From assembly GCA_014529385.2 (NCBI GenBank), contig CM043949.1, positions 112,859,977-112,923,976 on the forward strand: a stretch of DNA of 64,000 nt, given 5' to 3'. How positions within the stretch are numbered: the stretch's first letter is position 1; each line of letters begins with the position of its first letter. Below are positions 43,919 through 57,848 of this stretch, piece after piece. The notes under the pieces were generated by a model that was not told where the DNA came from, did not search any database, and worked only from the letters and a program-made list of their open reading frames with translations. A program made the translations under genes and the position numbers. Source of the DNA: Adiantum capillus-veneris (Eukaryota; Streptophyta; Polypodiopsida; Polypodiales; Pteridaceae).

Positions 43919-43976
43919 CATGTTCATTTGGTCCCATAGGTCATATTTGACCTCCCAGGACGATAATAGAACTATC
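43919..43976 (+). other. LINE 3' UTR with terminal hairpin
   Basis: A 6-bp stem, AGGTCA-TATT-TGACCT (43938-43953), lies within 60 nt of the ORF2 stop. GGTCC before and GGAC after could add a short outer stem. Tails at 38988, 44292 and 48631 carry the same structure. Confidence 0.8.
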
Positions 43977-43978
43977 TA

Positions 43979-43982
<4 letters not shown>

Positions 43983-44024
<42 letters not shown>

Positions 44025-44102
44025 GTCGTTCAAGACTTGCCGCATAGATTTGTATTGTCCCTTTGGATTCTACCTACAATGTTAGAATCTCTATTCTTCT
44101 TC

Positions 44103-44169
<67 letters not shown>

Positions 44170-44170
44170 A
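43983..44170. repeat. (TC)n, 85-bp spacer, (TC)n(AC)n
   Basis: (TC)n at 43983-44022 is followed by a block GTTCAAGACTTGCCG...TTTGGATTC (44024-44076), then (TC)n 44109-44145 and (AC)n to 44170. The spacer block recurs twice at 48995-49095, again between TC tracts. Confidence 0.85.
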
Positions 44171-44323
44171 TTCTTCTCCTAACCATGATGTGAACTCTCT
44201 ATTGTGACACTCATTTCCACAATTCTTGAGCATTGAGTCAATTATCAGCTCCACACACCCCACATGATTGATATGTTTCTTTTAGTCTCATAGGTCATAT
44301 TTAACCTTCTAGGACATCATGAA

Positions 44324-44325
<2 letters not shown>
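44171..44325 (+). mobile_element. LINE 3'-end fragment with tail
   Basis: It aligns with the last ~150 bp of the full LINE (CCTAACCATGATGTGAACTCTC...), including the hairpin region at 44292-44307, where one stem pair is mismatched. (AC)n precedes it and (TG)n (44325-44379) follows. Confidence 0.75.
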
Positions 44326-44380
<55 letters not shown>

Positions 44381-44644
44381 CTATTAAGTTAATACGGACG
44401 TTGAATATTGAAATCTGTGTGTGTGTGTGTTTTGGAAAGGCTTACCTTAGCTTAGCCTAGAACCGGTTGAACACCATGAGAAGGAGGAAGTCCTGCATCT
44501 TTCTCTTGTGAGGAGGGAATTATTGCATCACACATCATCACATAGTTTATAGCGGAAACCTCCATGGGGTAAGTTGGCATGGTGTGAAGAGATAAGGGAC
44601 CTTAGGATCTTTGATGTCTCTTAGGACCGAGGTGGTATGCATCC

Positions 44645-44648
<4 letters not shown>

Positions 44649-44727
<79 letters not shown>
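44649..44727. repeat. (TC)n microsatellite, ~79 bp
   Basis: A pure TC tract inside the candidate TIR element. It generates Arg/Glu-repeat reading frames on the minus strand that are not genes. Confidence 0.95.
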
Positions 44728-44729
<2 letters not shown>

Positions 44730-45218
44730 AATTGTGATCTCTTATCTACATTTTGTACAAGATATGAGGGCATGTCCTTAAGGCTTTGCTCTTGAATGGT
44801 CAAAAAATTCTAGTGCATCTTGTCTATCATGTGAGAAGGAATGGATCTAGACTCCACTGAGAATTTTTCATACATAGCAATATTCTTGGCATTCCAAAGA
44901 ACCGAGGTAAGACATAAATGCATGGCGGGATCCAAAGATTTCAAGAATCCAAAAGTGACATTATATTTGGTACTTCTAATATCTCAATCTCGTTGTGCGT
45001 ATGTGCTGAATTAGGTGTGGGATGCTCCTTCACTGTTGGCGTATTCCTAAAAAATTCTCATAAAATAATGTTTTGGCTCAGATTAGTTTTGTAGTTGGGA
45101 AGCCCTCTCTCTATCTATCCATCTAACCAACTATCTACCCTTTAGTCTGCCTATCTCAAATTTTGGGTTGATGTATGGTACCCTTCTTAATTGAGAAAGG
45201 TTATGCTTGGTAAATTCT

Positions 45219-45426
<208 letters not shown>

Positions 45427-45694
45427 TAACAAATGTTCAATTCAAGACTCATGGGAAGGGTATCTTGGGATTGTTCGTATGATATTAACAACTTCTCTAT
45501 TGATCTAGAGCTTGCTCACTCACAAGTGTACGGGAAAGTCTTTTTCCTTAAACGACTGGAATTTTTCCTTCTAATTATGAAATTGCTATGAATTATGAAT
45601 TTTGCATGATTTTTGAAGTATTTTTTAATGTTCATTTTGCATTGGTTTGAAATTGCCTATTTCTAGGCTAAGCTGAGGCAAAACTTTCCCAAAC

Positions 45695-47291
<1,597 letters not shown>

Positions 47292-48540
47292 ACATAAAGC
47301 TGATGCATTGTTTTCTCTCTTTTAAGGTCTCTTGGGATAGTTTCCTACGACGTGAAAATTCTCTTCTTCTTCTTCTACTTCTCCTGCAGCCACATCAAGG
47401 TGATGCATGGATGGAGCCGTAGAATGACAAAGAGGACAATTACTAAGGAAAAACAATGGGCATAATCCACCTTTTGAGCCATTATTTGCATCCCTTCCAA
47501 GCTCCCTTCACCCTGTTTTTTGATGCTCCCTTCATCAGCTTGAAAGGAACGCTTAATTAATCAGAAGAAGAGATAGATCAATTAGGTTTTATTCATGTCT
47601 TTTACAGCCATATGCCACTTACGGAGCATGCTTCTAATGAAGTCATGAAGCTTGCATTCAGATGAAAGAGCTAATGCTTGTGTCGGTATGTAAAGTAGCC
47701 TGTCTCTATGCAGTTGCTATTGCTATGGCTGCGGATGATGATGAATTTAGTGCAGATCAGTTGAGCGCAGATGAGCATGAAGATCCAGTGGATCATGATG
47801 GGAAAGCCGCCGATCACCGAGCTAGAGGAGATCGTGTACACAAGTTCAAAAATGCCAATTCCTCCAGACATAGAGAGTGAGGGCGAACATGACGGCGAAA
47901 ATACTGATTTTATCAATTTTAAGGGGCAAATATGCACAATATCAATGATGGAAAACCATAAATTCATGCGTTCTGGTCATTTGCATCCATTAGCATCCCA
48001 ATCTTTACAGGTTTCATTAGGACTAGTGTATGTGAATGTATAACTTTCAATGCCTACAATTCTTCACAGATACGACATCAATGCGCTCACCCCCTTTGAT
48101 TTCTAGAAAGGAGGGGACGGATGGTAAGCACATCATGTTGCCTCCTATTTTCTCTTGTTTTGAGGTTCTTACTTTAGCATAAGGTCATTAAAGTCAGGTT
48201 TTCATGCTGGCTTTGCATGATAGCAGATGAGCTGAGGTATGCAAACCCTCTTCTCTGTTGTTACAAGTTGCCTGTGTTTCTTGTCATAATGTTCTCAATT
48301 ATTTGAATAGCGTGGTGCAGGATAGCTGTTGGTACGAGGAATGGCGCAGGAAGAACACCTCCTTCACAACTTTATTTGAAAGACTGGCTAGAAATGAATG
48401 ACCGTGCTGATGTTTATGTTTTAGGGCAGGTTAACAATCGCTCTCATCTTTCTCGCTAAATCATTCTACATAGATCATTGATGGTGCAAGACGGCTTTGC
48501 TATGCTTGTTTGGTCCTATGGTCGCATTAGCTCAACAAGG
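47292..48540 (+). pseudogene. Inositol polyphosphate 5-phosphatase fragment, copy 1
   Basis: Exon 48321-48429 is bounded by TGCAG and CAG|GTTAAC. It encodes IAVGTRNGAGRTPPSQL then YLKDWLEMNDRADVYVLG. This matches the start of the plant type I 5-phosphatase catalytic domain, where GTWN(V)AGRxPPxxL and DPADIYVLGFQE are conserved; the W is R here. An acidic segment near 47725-47790 (DDDEFSADQLSADEHED) and an exon-like end at 48110-48120 may be upstream exons. No catalytic exons follow; LINE tail sequence begins at about 48550. Confidence 0.6.
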
Positions 48541-48549
48541 TCTGCTAAA

Positions 48550-48660
48550 TCCTCGTTCCTTAACTAAGATGTATCTAACAGCCACTCCAGTTAGAAGGAC
48601 CCCTCCATAATGTTTTGTTTTTGGGACCATAGGTTATATCTAACCTCCATGGACGATAAT

Positions 48661-48661
<1 letters not shown>
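48550..48661 (+). mobile_element. LINE tail fragment with compensated hairpin
   Basis: CCTCGTTCCTTAACTAAG and AGAAGGACCCCTC match 38905-38965. The hairpin at 48631-48646 is AGGTTA-TATC-TAACCT, where both arms changed relative to AGGTCA/TGACCT so pairing is kept. (TC)n follows. Confidence 0.75.
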
Positions 48662-48694
<33 letters not shown>

Positions 48695-48696
48695 TC

Positions 48697-48961
48697 AGCA
48701 TTGGGACACTAGGTAGGAGTTTCATCGACTATGTAGTTTATGACCCCAAAAAATCCCATGAGTTTAAGTATCGCACCCTACTTCAGTGCTCAACTTTTGA
48801 TCACATTAGAGAGCTTGATTTCTCCACATTTTCAACCATGAGCTCTCCCTACACATATTCTTTTTACAACCATGATGTGGAACCTCAATCACAATGCTCA
48901 TTTTGACAATTCTAGAATCAATTGTCAACACCATACGTCCTTTTTTTTCTCCTCCTCCTCC

Positions 48962-48963
<2 letters not shown>
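48697..48963 (+). mobile_element. LINE 3'-end fragment, second copy
   Basis: It is a near copy of 39187-39452, starting at the same base (GCATTGGGACAC) and ending at CATACGTCC before a CT-rich run and (TC)n. Flanks are TC on both sides. Confidence 0.75.
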
Positions 48964-48964
<1 letters not shown>

Positions 48965-48997
<33 letters not shown>

Positions 48998-49094
48998 CAA
49001 GACTTGTCGTAGAGATTTCTATTGTCGGTTTGGATTCTCTCTCTCTCTCTCTCAATCAAGACTTGTCGTAGAGATTTCTTTTGTCCCTTTTGGA

Positions 49095-49175
<81 letters not shown>
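48965..49175. repeat. TC tracts separated by two copies of a 45-bp block
   Basis: (TC)n 48965-48994, block TCAAGACTTGTCGTAGAGA..., (TC)n 49038-49052, the same block again, then (TC)n 49100-49175. A third block copy is at 44024. Confidence 0.85.
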
Positions 49176-49177
<2 letters not shown>

Positions 49178-49640
49178 CACATAAAGTTGATGCATTGTTT
49201 TCTCTCCTTTAAGGTCTATTGGGATAGTTTCCTACGATGTGGAAATTCCTACGACGGATGGTAAGCACATCATGTTGGCTCCTATTTCTCCTGTTTTGAG
49301 GTTCTTACTTTGCATGGTAGCAGATGAAAATCTGAGGAGGAGAGTTGACACTTTGAGAAGGTGGCAGAGGAGATGAGGTATGCAAACCCTCTTGGTTGTT
49401 ACAAGTTGCCTGTGTTTCTTGTCACAATGTTCTCAATTATTTGAATAGCGTGGTGCAGTAAGAACACCTCCTTCACAAATTTTTTGAGAGTGGCCTGAAA
49501 TGAATGACCCTGCTGATGTTTATGTTTTAGGGTAGGTTAACAATCTCTCTCATCTTTCTCGCTAAATCATTCTACATAGGTCATTGATGGTGCAAGACGG
49601 CTTTGCTATGCTTGTTTGGTCCTATGGTCACATTAGCCCA
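49176..49640 (+). pseudogene. 5-phosphatase fragment, copy 2 (deleted)
   Basis: It aligns with 47292-47353 and then 48118-48537, lacking about 765 bp in between. The phosphatase exon has lost about 30 bp at its start (a deletion between GCAG repeats), but MNDPADVYVLG remains, closer to the family consensus than copy 1. An exon-like segment of about 50 nt (AAATCTGAGGAGGAG...) is present here and missing from copy 1. Confidence 0.6.
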
Positions 49641-49793
49641 TTGGGGGCGAGCAGCACCACAAGAAGTTTTGGACAAATTCTCACAACAATTCCCACATCA
49701 TGACTTATCTCAACATCATGAGCTTTGATGAGGGAGGCACGGCATACCTAGCTAGGTACGATTGCAGATTATAGTAGGCGCTGCCCATCGGCG

Positions 49794-50073
<280 letters not shown>

Positions 50074-51700
50074 TGTCGTGCTGCTTTGCGGGCACGGGTG
50101 AAAGATGCAAATCTGCATACAAATTCGAGGTTTTGACAAACTTACGTATAGTAATACCAGTCCTAGTACTGCCGATTCTAGAGTCTCGAGAGCCAGTACT
50201 GGCAGTTCCATTGTTCAACGTCAGAGAGTCTCGAGAGCCAGTGTCTAGTGCCAGTGCCAGAGTATCTCGAGCGTCAGAGTCTCGAGAGCCAGTACTGGCA
50301 GTTCCAGTGTTCAGCATAAGAGAGTCTGAAGAGCCAGTCTCGAGAAGCCAGTGTCTTCAGTTCCGGTGTCTCGGGAGCTTGTATCTCGGGAAGTCAGTGT
50401 CCAGTGTTAGTGTATCTCGAGAGTGAGTCTGGAGAGCCAGTGTCCCGTGCCAGAGTATCTCGAGTGTCAGAGTCTCGAGAGCAGAACTGACAGTTCTGGT
50501 GTTCAGTGTTAGAGAGTCTCGAGAGTCGGTCTCGAGAAGCCTGTGTCTTCAGTTTCGGTGTCTCGGGAGCCTGTATCTCGAGAAGCCAGTGTCTTCAGTT
50601 TTGGTGTCTTAAGAGCCTGTATCTCGAGCAGCAAGTGTCTTTAGTTTCGGTGTCTTAAGAGCTTGTATCTCGAGCAGCCAGTGTCTTTAGTTTCGGTGTC
50701 TCGGAAGCCTGTATCTCAAGAAGCCAATGTCCAGTGTCAATGTATCTTGAGAGTCAGTCTCGAGAGCCAATTTCCACTGCTAGTGCCAGAGTATCTTGAG
50801 CGTCAGAGTCTCGAGAGTCGGTACTGGCAGTTCCAGTGTTCAACGTTAGAGAGTCTCAAGAGGCATTCTCGAGAAGCCAATGTCTTCAGTTTTCGGTGTC
50901 TCGGGAGCCTGTAACTTGAGAAGCTAGTGTCTAGTGTTAATGTATCTCAAGAGTCAGTCTCGAGAGCCAGTGTCCAGTGCCAGTGCCAGAGTATCTCGAG
51001 CGTCAGAGTCTCGAGAGTCAGTACTGACAGTTCTAGAGTGTCTCGAGCATAAGTCTCAAGAGCGAGTGTATCTAGTTTCGGTGGCTCGGGAGCCTATATC
51101 TCGAGAAGCCAGTGTCCATTGTCAATGTATCTCAAGAGCCAGTGTCCAGTGCCACAGTATCTCGAGTGTCAGAGTCTCGATATCCAGTACTGGCAATTTC
51201 AGTGTTCAGTGTCAGAGTCTCGAGAGCCAATAATGGCAGTTCCAGTGTTCAACGTTAGAAAGTCTCGAGAGCCAATCTCGAGAGGCCAATGTCTTCAGTT
51301 CCGATGTCTTGGTAGCCTATATCTCGAGAAGCCAGTGCCCATTGTCAGTGTATCTCGAGAGTCAGTCTTGAGAGCCAGTGTGTCCAATGCCAGTGCCAAA
51401 GTATCTCCAGCGTCAGAGTCTCGAGAGCCAGTACTAACAGTTCCAGTATTCAGTGTTAGAGAGTCTCGAGAGTGTCCAATGCCAGTGCCACGGTGTCTCG
51501 AGAGCCTGTATCTCAAGAAGCCTATGTCCAGTGTTCGAGTATCTCAAGAGTCAGTCTCGAGAATCCAGTGTCCAGGGCCAGTGTCAGAGTATCTTGAGAG
51601 CTAGTCTCGAGAACCAGTATTGATAGTTCCGGTGTCCAGCGTCAAAGTCTCAAGAACCCAGTCTCGAGTTCGAGTAGTACTAGTACCAACAGATAAGTGT
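50074..51700 (+). repeat. Element D 5' LTR part with CTCGAG minisatellite
   Basis: It starts TGTCGTGCTGCTTTGCGG, matched by TGTCGTGCCGCTTTGCGG at 57849. From about 50160 to 51690 it is made of degenerate repeats built on TCTCGAGAGCCAGT, GTACTGGCAGTTCC and TGTCTTCAGTTTCGGTG. The 8-bp palindrome TCTCGAGA recurs dozens of times. Reading frames across it are repeat artefacts. The outer LTR limit on the right is unclear. Confidence 0.75.
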
Positions 51701-52383
51701 TGAGCCGTGGAGCTTAAGTAAAGCTAATAATAGCATCTAGGTTTTGAAAAATAGGGAAAAGCGAGAATTGCACACGCTATGAAAAAGCTAAATAAAGATG
51801 GGGGAGGCTAAAAATGAAGGGGGGGGGGGGACGTGTCTTAAAGAGTTTAAACGGTAGTGTGAGAAGTTTTTTTGGGCAGAGAGAGAAAACATGGAATTTT
51901 TTGTAGGAGACAGAGGGAGTCGAAGAAGAACAAGAAGGGTATGAGGAGGGATAAGCAAGGTGACATATTGCAAATTGTTTCCATCAGGGGTTTCGTTATC
52001 TGGATGAGGGATTTCAATTCGACATGCATACTAACGTTGGAGTATGCAATCGTTTTGTATCAAAGGTTCCAGATATTTGATTAATGGAAAAATCTTATGT
52101 TCGCTAGTCTCGATCAAGCGTTTATATCTATTCTAAGTTGGATTTAAGCCTTGAACTCTGTCCTGATCTATGATATTCTCTTACAAATATCTCTAAGCAT
52201 CACTAAATTGTCTTATTTAATTTAAATCGGCCCAAACCGAACGTGTTTCCATCGTTCACATCTCGTTTGCTTCTCCGTCTAGCCAGAAGCCCTGCGCTTT
52301 CCCGGTCGACTCTGGAGAGACACGCATTCCGACAAATTTAGTGAACCTGACGTGAAATTTGACTGGGGTAGACGAAAGTAGTG

Positions 52384-53690
52384 ATGTCAGCAGACCAAGA
52401 TAATGGTATGCAACAGCTAATGCAACAATTTGATGTACTTATGCATCAGCAACACGTGCACCATCACTAGACGATCAATCAAAGCTCGGAAAGAGAAATG
52501 GAAGCTCGGATTCGTGAAGCTAGACAAGTAGTGAGACATATAAATTGGGGCGCTTTGAAGGTCGTGACATTTCTAAAGTTTGCAAAGTTAATAAGCAGGT
52601 TATGGAAGACAAGGGAGTAGAGGAGCACGCTGTAGTGGAGAATTTTGTACTTGTTGTTGTCGTGCTTGACTCACGTGCACAAATTGAGGAACTGAGGACT
52701 GCACATGGTGCTACGTGGGCGGAATTCAAACAAGCTCTCAAGGATTAATATTTTCTTGAGAATAAGGAGCACATTACAAAGAAGAGTTTTTTAAAGTGGG
52801 TGCAGCAACATAATAAGGGGCTATCTGCTCCTAAATTGTTAAGAGAATTTGAAAAAAGATTTTCCCAATGTCTGCAACTGAACGGGCTGCTCTTAATTTG
52901 GAGAGAGAAGAACTCTTTGTGCAGGCTGCAGATCCAAAATTGCAAAAAAGCTTAGTGGATCTCCGAGGGTCCAACAGGGGAGTTGGGGCTAAAATCGGAT
53001 TGGAAAGAGGTGATTGAAGCAGTCAATGGTGGTGAAACGGAAAAAAAGATTGGATAAGTTGGTTGGGATGAATGCAGATGTGGGAGAAAAGGAAGAAGAG
53101 GTTCTTGTGCCGATAAAGGAGAGGATTCCGAAGCTAGAGGAGTCGTTCATGGATGAGCTTGTGAAGGGGATCCAAGAATTGAACATCAATTTGAAAGCTG
53201 TGAAGCTTGAAGAGAAAGGTTCGAACTCCCGGTCGAGACAAGGCGGACCACAGAAAGACAATGGGAGTCAATACTGTATATGTGGTGTGACAATCTTGAC
53301 CATGTCAGGAATGAGTGCGAGGAGTTTGCTGAAGCCAAGCGTAAAGATGTGGCTTTTTGGAAAGATAGTATGATACACTTGCAAGAAATAGGGTTGCCTC
53401 TAAAGACCAAATATGGAAGAGGTATTATGAAGAAAAGCATGGAAGAGGTGTTGCAGGAACATCATGTGAGTGTAGTTGAAGCACTGACCTAGGGTGTGCA
53501 GATTGAGAGCAAAGGGCATGAAAAACCAGGTGAAGGTTCGAGCATGAATGTGGCCTTCTGGCCATATGCTATGACAATGGTAAAGAAAGGAAAGGTTGGG
53601 TATCAACATTTGTGTCAAGTGGAAAATTGTATTAGAAAAACTACTAGGTGGGAGGACCCTATAGATTCCCTCTCAGTATATGCATAAATA
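52384..53690 (+). pseudogene. Element D gag
   Basis: ATG at 52384 (MSADQDNGMQQLMQQF). Then, in alternating frames, GRFEGRDISKVCKVNKQV, AHGATWAEFKQALKD, KKSFLKWVQQHNKGLSAPK and LLREFEKRFSQ. The order is that of a Retrotrans_gag domain. At least four frame changes or stops occur. Downstream, 53014-53373 is a Lys/Glu-rich continuation. Confidence 0.7.
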
Positions 53691-54272
53691 GCTAAATCTC
53701 AAAACAACGAGGCTTTTGTAGAAGAGAAGCGAAAGAGGAATGAGGATCTGGTTGGAACTTCAAAGAGAACGACGAGATCAGAGTTACCAAAGAGAAAGGA
53801 GTCTGGCTTGGGAGCACCTCCTACCCCGCCCGACATCTCAATGGATGAAGCCGAGAAGGAGAAAAAGGCGGGAAAAGCACGAGGCCCTTCATATAAGCTG
53901 AAATTTGATATTGAACAGGCTACTGATGTGAGAAAAGTACTTGAGGAACGCATTCTGAATAGTAGGGTGGAGTTTACCCTAGGTGAGATCCTAGGTATTG
54001 CAAAGCGTGAGTTTTATTACATTATTATTGATCTCATGAAGAGGAAGCATCGAATATTGTATGGGCTTGAAAATGACCCAACCAAGACACAGGGGGTGCA
54101 GAGCATTTATGAACAAAATGAAGCTATTATAGGTAGTGTTAATGAAGAAGAACTAGCTGAGGATGAATGGGGAAGCTTAGTGGACAACAATGAGCTTCCA
54201 ACACGGGTAAAGCATGTCAAATCTCATGAGGATGAATATGGAGAAGATGTACCTCGTAGCCGTTTTACATGA
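53691..54272 (+). pseudogene. Element D gag-protease linker
   Basis: A 154-codon frame at 53808-54272 includes YKLKFDIEQATDVRKVLEE and TLGEILGIAKREFYYIIID. This stretch usually precedes the protease in this Ty3 family and has no enzyme motif. Confidence 0.6.
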
Positions 54273-54302
54273 AATCATTGGGCTAGAGCTACTACTGAAA
54301 CT

Positions 54303-54776
54303 TTGGTAAAGGTAGGTGATTTAGAAGAGCCGGTTGTTTCATTGGTAGATCGTGGATTAGAAGTCAACCTTATGTCAAAGAGCTTGTTCTTGAAAGGAAA
54401 GTGGCTTGTTGATGTGGAGCATGGGTGGCATATCGGAGCTGCCGATGCACAATCAGGGGATTTGTATGGTGCATGCAATAATGTTAAAATAACCATAAGG
54501 GATGTAAGTGATGAACAAAAAATTTTCGCACAAGATTACTCTACATATCCAATCATCTTAGGGCAGCCTTACATTACGGTGGAGAGGATGGAAACCAAGG
54601 TTTTGGATGATAGATCCGCGTATACTAGAATCAGAAGTCATGATGATAAGAAAGAAGTTCAATTTCTAATTGTTTGTGTGGATCATACTAGGAACAGGGA
54701 TACCTTAAGAGATCATCCATTACCAAAATTGACGAAAAGTTTAAAGAGAACAGGGGTTTTCAGGATTTTTTCTTGA
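54303..54776 (+). pseudogene. Element D aspartic protease
   Basis: LVDRGLEVNLMSKSLFLKGK is the active-site region; the family usually has D-(S/H)-G-S here, so this copy has R and L instead. DLYGACNNVKITI and YPIILGQPYI follow, with VLDDRSAYTRI. The frame ends at 54776. Confidence 0.7.
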
Positions 54777-55239
54777 AGCCATTTCACGTATTTTTGAAGA
54801 ATACGCGTTTGTGGATACAATGGGAGAATTGGATATAGCCTGGCCATTCCGTTGCCAAAAGAGGGTGATATAGTTATGGAGAAAGCATCTCAGCAACCTA
54901 TCCTCCGAGATCCAGGTAAAATTGGGCACTTATTTATTGAAGAAACTCTACAGGAGTTAAAGATTGGTGATGCAGATTTTTTGAATCGATAAGAGATAGA
55001 ATGTTCTTGAGAAATGTTAAAGAAGCATGGGAAGGCTTTTTCTTTCCAACCAGGTGAGATTGGTTGTGTTGATCCTAGTGTTGTAGCTCCCATGGTGATA
55101 TTTATTGTTTCGCACTTGCCTTAGAATTTACGCCTATTCCTGTTCCAAAGGCTCATCTTTCTAAGTTGGTTGATTTGTTGAATGAGAAGAGTAAGATGGG
55201 AATTTTGGAGCCCTCTTGTGGTCCTTAATCTAATAGGTG

Positions 55240-55870
55240 GTTTACGGTACCCAAGAAGAATGGTATATTGAGGTTTGTACAGGATATGCAGCCGATAAAC
55301 AAGGTAACCATAAAAAGTGTGGGAACAGGTCCAATGGTTGATGATTTTGCAGAGGCTTTTGCAAGAAGAGCCATCTATTCCATGGGGGACTTGTATTTAG
55401 GCTATGATCAGTTTCAACTGGCTATGGAAAATAGGGATTTAACAACCATGCGTACTCCTTTGGGATTAGTAAGAATGTGTACCTTGCCACAGGGAGCAAC
55501 TAATTTAGTTGCTCACATGATGAATGGGATGAATAAAGCGTTGTGGGATTTCATTCCTTAGGTTACCATGCTTTTCATTGATGATGTGCCGATAAATGGG
55601 TGTGAAGAGGGTGAAAAAGATGAAGCTAAAGATAAGAGGAGGTGGAGACAATTTGTGGCTAACCATATTGTTGATTGTGACAGGCTATTATTAAGGCTTA
55701 GAGAGGTCAACCTTACACTCTCAGGCCAAAAGTCAATGTTTGGGGTAAAATAAGTCTTGATTGTGGGGCACTTATGTGGACCATCTGGTAGAAGACCTAG
55801 CCCTGTCAAAGTGGATGCTATTCAAAGAATGAAAGAGACATGCAATTCAATTATAGAAGTGTGAAGATTT
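55240..55870 (+). pseudogene. Element D reverse transcriptase
   Basis: One frame from 55268 reads RFVQDMQPINKVTIK, YDQFQLAMENRD, MRTPLGLVRMCTLPQGATN. A TAG at 55559 follows, then FIDDVPINGCEEGEKDE with the catalytic D-D, and LTLSGQKSMFG. TAA at about 55751 and further decay follow. Upstream sequence to about 55060 has remnants in other frames (GCVDPSVVAPMVIF). Confidence 0.85.
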
Positions 55871-55990
55871 TTAGGTGCGTGTGCGTGTGTTTTTTACTTG
55901 ATTTGGTTACCACATTTTTCACACGTTGCAGAGGTGTTATACCAATTGCTCAGAAAGGGATAATTTTTTTCTTTTTGGAAAGAAGAACAC

Positions 55991-56482
55991 TTGAAGGCTA
56001 TTCAAAATTTGAAGAGCATTTTACAAGAGGCTCCTACATTAAGGAAAGCAGAATACAAAAGTGGAAAGCCAATCATTGTGACGATTGACATGAGTCCCAC
56101 ATGTATTGGGTGGGCTATTGGGCAAGATGATGAGGAGGGAAAGAGGTATGCTATCAGATTTGGTGCAAAAGTATTAAGTGATTGGCAGAGAGCATATCCG
56201 CAAGTTAAAAAGGAACTTTGGGGTGTAGCAGCTGCCCTAAGGTGTGATAAGGAGTACTTTATTGGTGCTTCTGTAATAGTGGAGACAGATTGCTTGCCAT
56301 TACTTGGGATGATCACAAGTTGTTCTACACCAGACATAGCCATGCTACGTTGGATTGCATATATTAAGTCAATAGATCTTGAGTTTCATCACATTGCAGG
56401 CAAGGTTAATCCGATAGCTGACATGTTGTCCAGCGCCAGATTTGAGGATGAGGAGACTATGATTTCAAAAAAGTGGGCTTGA
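55991..56482 (+). pseudogene. Element D RNase H
   Basis: VTIDMSPTCIGWAIGQ has the first catalytic D, KELWGVAAAL the E, and VETDCLPLLGMI the second D. RWIAYIKSIDLEFHHIAGK and NPIADMLSSA form the linker. This 164-codon part is intact. Confidence 0.8.
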
Positions 56483-56592
56483 GGTTTTTTACCTCTACAC
56501 AAATGCATGGAGAATGTAAAAGTATGGTTTGTGCACTACAGTCCTTTGCAGAGGAAAATTATGATGGTGAATGGTTACTGATTGGAAAATAG

Positions 56593-57392
56593 TTGAGTAC
56601 ACTAAAAAAACAGGATGACTGGACCAATCAAGAGTTTAAACAAATCCGTAAGAAGGCTTATCGATATTTTTTACAGGATGGGCTTCTATGGAGACATCCA
56701 AAGAAGCGAAGAGGAGCCCCTCAACGAGTGGTTTGTGATAGGGTAACACCAGTCCATGTACTGAAAGAGTTCCTCAAGTCATTATGGACAGGTCACAGGC
56801 GAGTTTGGGCCACTTTTGCTAAAATCAAAGATCGATATTGGTGGAAGGGAATGTATAAAGATGTGGTACACTGTTGAAACTTGTAATGTGTGTCAAATAT
56901 ACTCAAAGATAAAGCACCAGGATGGGTTTACATCCAACATATCTGGTGTGTATGCATTTCAAATGGGTAGTCAATTTGATTACAATGCCTACAGGATTAT
57001 GGAAAATGAGGTATATTGTGCTTGCCAGAGAAGATTTGACAAACCGGGTTCAAGGGGGGGCTTTGCGAACCAAAGCAACAAGTACGGTATGCAAGTTTTT
57101 ACTTAAAGATGTAATATGCAGATATGGATGTGTTGGAAAAATTACCGTGGATAGAGGAGAACTTGATGCTGATGAGGCAAGAGAATTCTTTGCTTGTCTA
57201 GGTATTAAGTTATCTCTCACTACGGCCTATAACCCGGAAGGCAATGGTAAAAGTGAGAGGGGACATCCACCCATTATCAAGGCATTGGCTAAAGCATGCA
57301 AAGGAAATACTGGTGATTGGCCTCGGTTACTACCCTATGCTTTATGGGCTGACCGTACCACACACAACACTGTTACAGGGTTCATGCCATGA
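56593..57392 (+). pseudogene. Element D integrase
   Basis: 56593-56877 covers the zinc-finger region (HVLKEFLKSLWTGHRRVWATF, then DRYWWKGMYKDV, CNVCQIYSK). 56922-57392, after frame changes, has ITVDRGELDADEAREFF with the second D and AYNPEGNGKSERGHPP with the E. LPYALWADRTTHNTVTG closes the core. A decayed tail continues to about 57810. Confidence 0.8.
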
Positions 57393-57848
57393 GAGTTGAT
57401 GTATGGACAAAAACATGTTATGCCTCTTGAGGAGACAGTAGCTACATGGAGTATATTGCCATGGGATATGGAGATGAGCAGAGAAGGTATACTTGATTTG
57501 TGGATTTAGCTATTGGAAAGGAGCAATGAGGATGTGGAGACCGCAAGGGAAAAATGGAGAGATGCTTGTTTAAAGAACAAGGATGCTTTTGACAAACAGG
57601 ACAGGCTGAGATCGAGAGCAATGCTACCTATAAATTATGTGAAATGGACGGTATAGAGTAAAAGGTTCCAATTGCAGGAAAACGTGTCAAAATATATAAG
57701 AAAAGGGATGCAAAACTTCAAATTGGAGATGAAAACTTCAATGTGTCTGAAGATAGAGATTTAAATGATGTATATGCGTCTTCTGATAATGAAGTCACCA
57801 TGGCGACCTTCTAAAGATTCGCACATACCGGAGGATGTGCACGTTTAG

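Larger units (their letters stand above)
39507..43976 (+). mobile_element. Near-complete LINE (non-LTR retrotransposon)
   Basis: It has two ORFs, a short 5' leader (92 nt before ORF1) and a 3' UTR of only about 60 nt. There is no poly(A); the tail is a small hairpin followed by (ATCT) and (TC)n. It carries an APE-type endonuclease and an RT of the L1-like kind. (TC)n tracts lie at both ends. Only one nonsense codon is visible in ORF2. Confidence 0.9.

Noticed and set aside
50160..51690. CRISPR-like array
   Set aside because: Repeats are degenerate and nested, spacers are not unique, and the sequence is part of an LTR in a plant genome.
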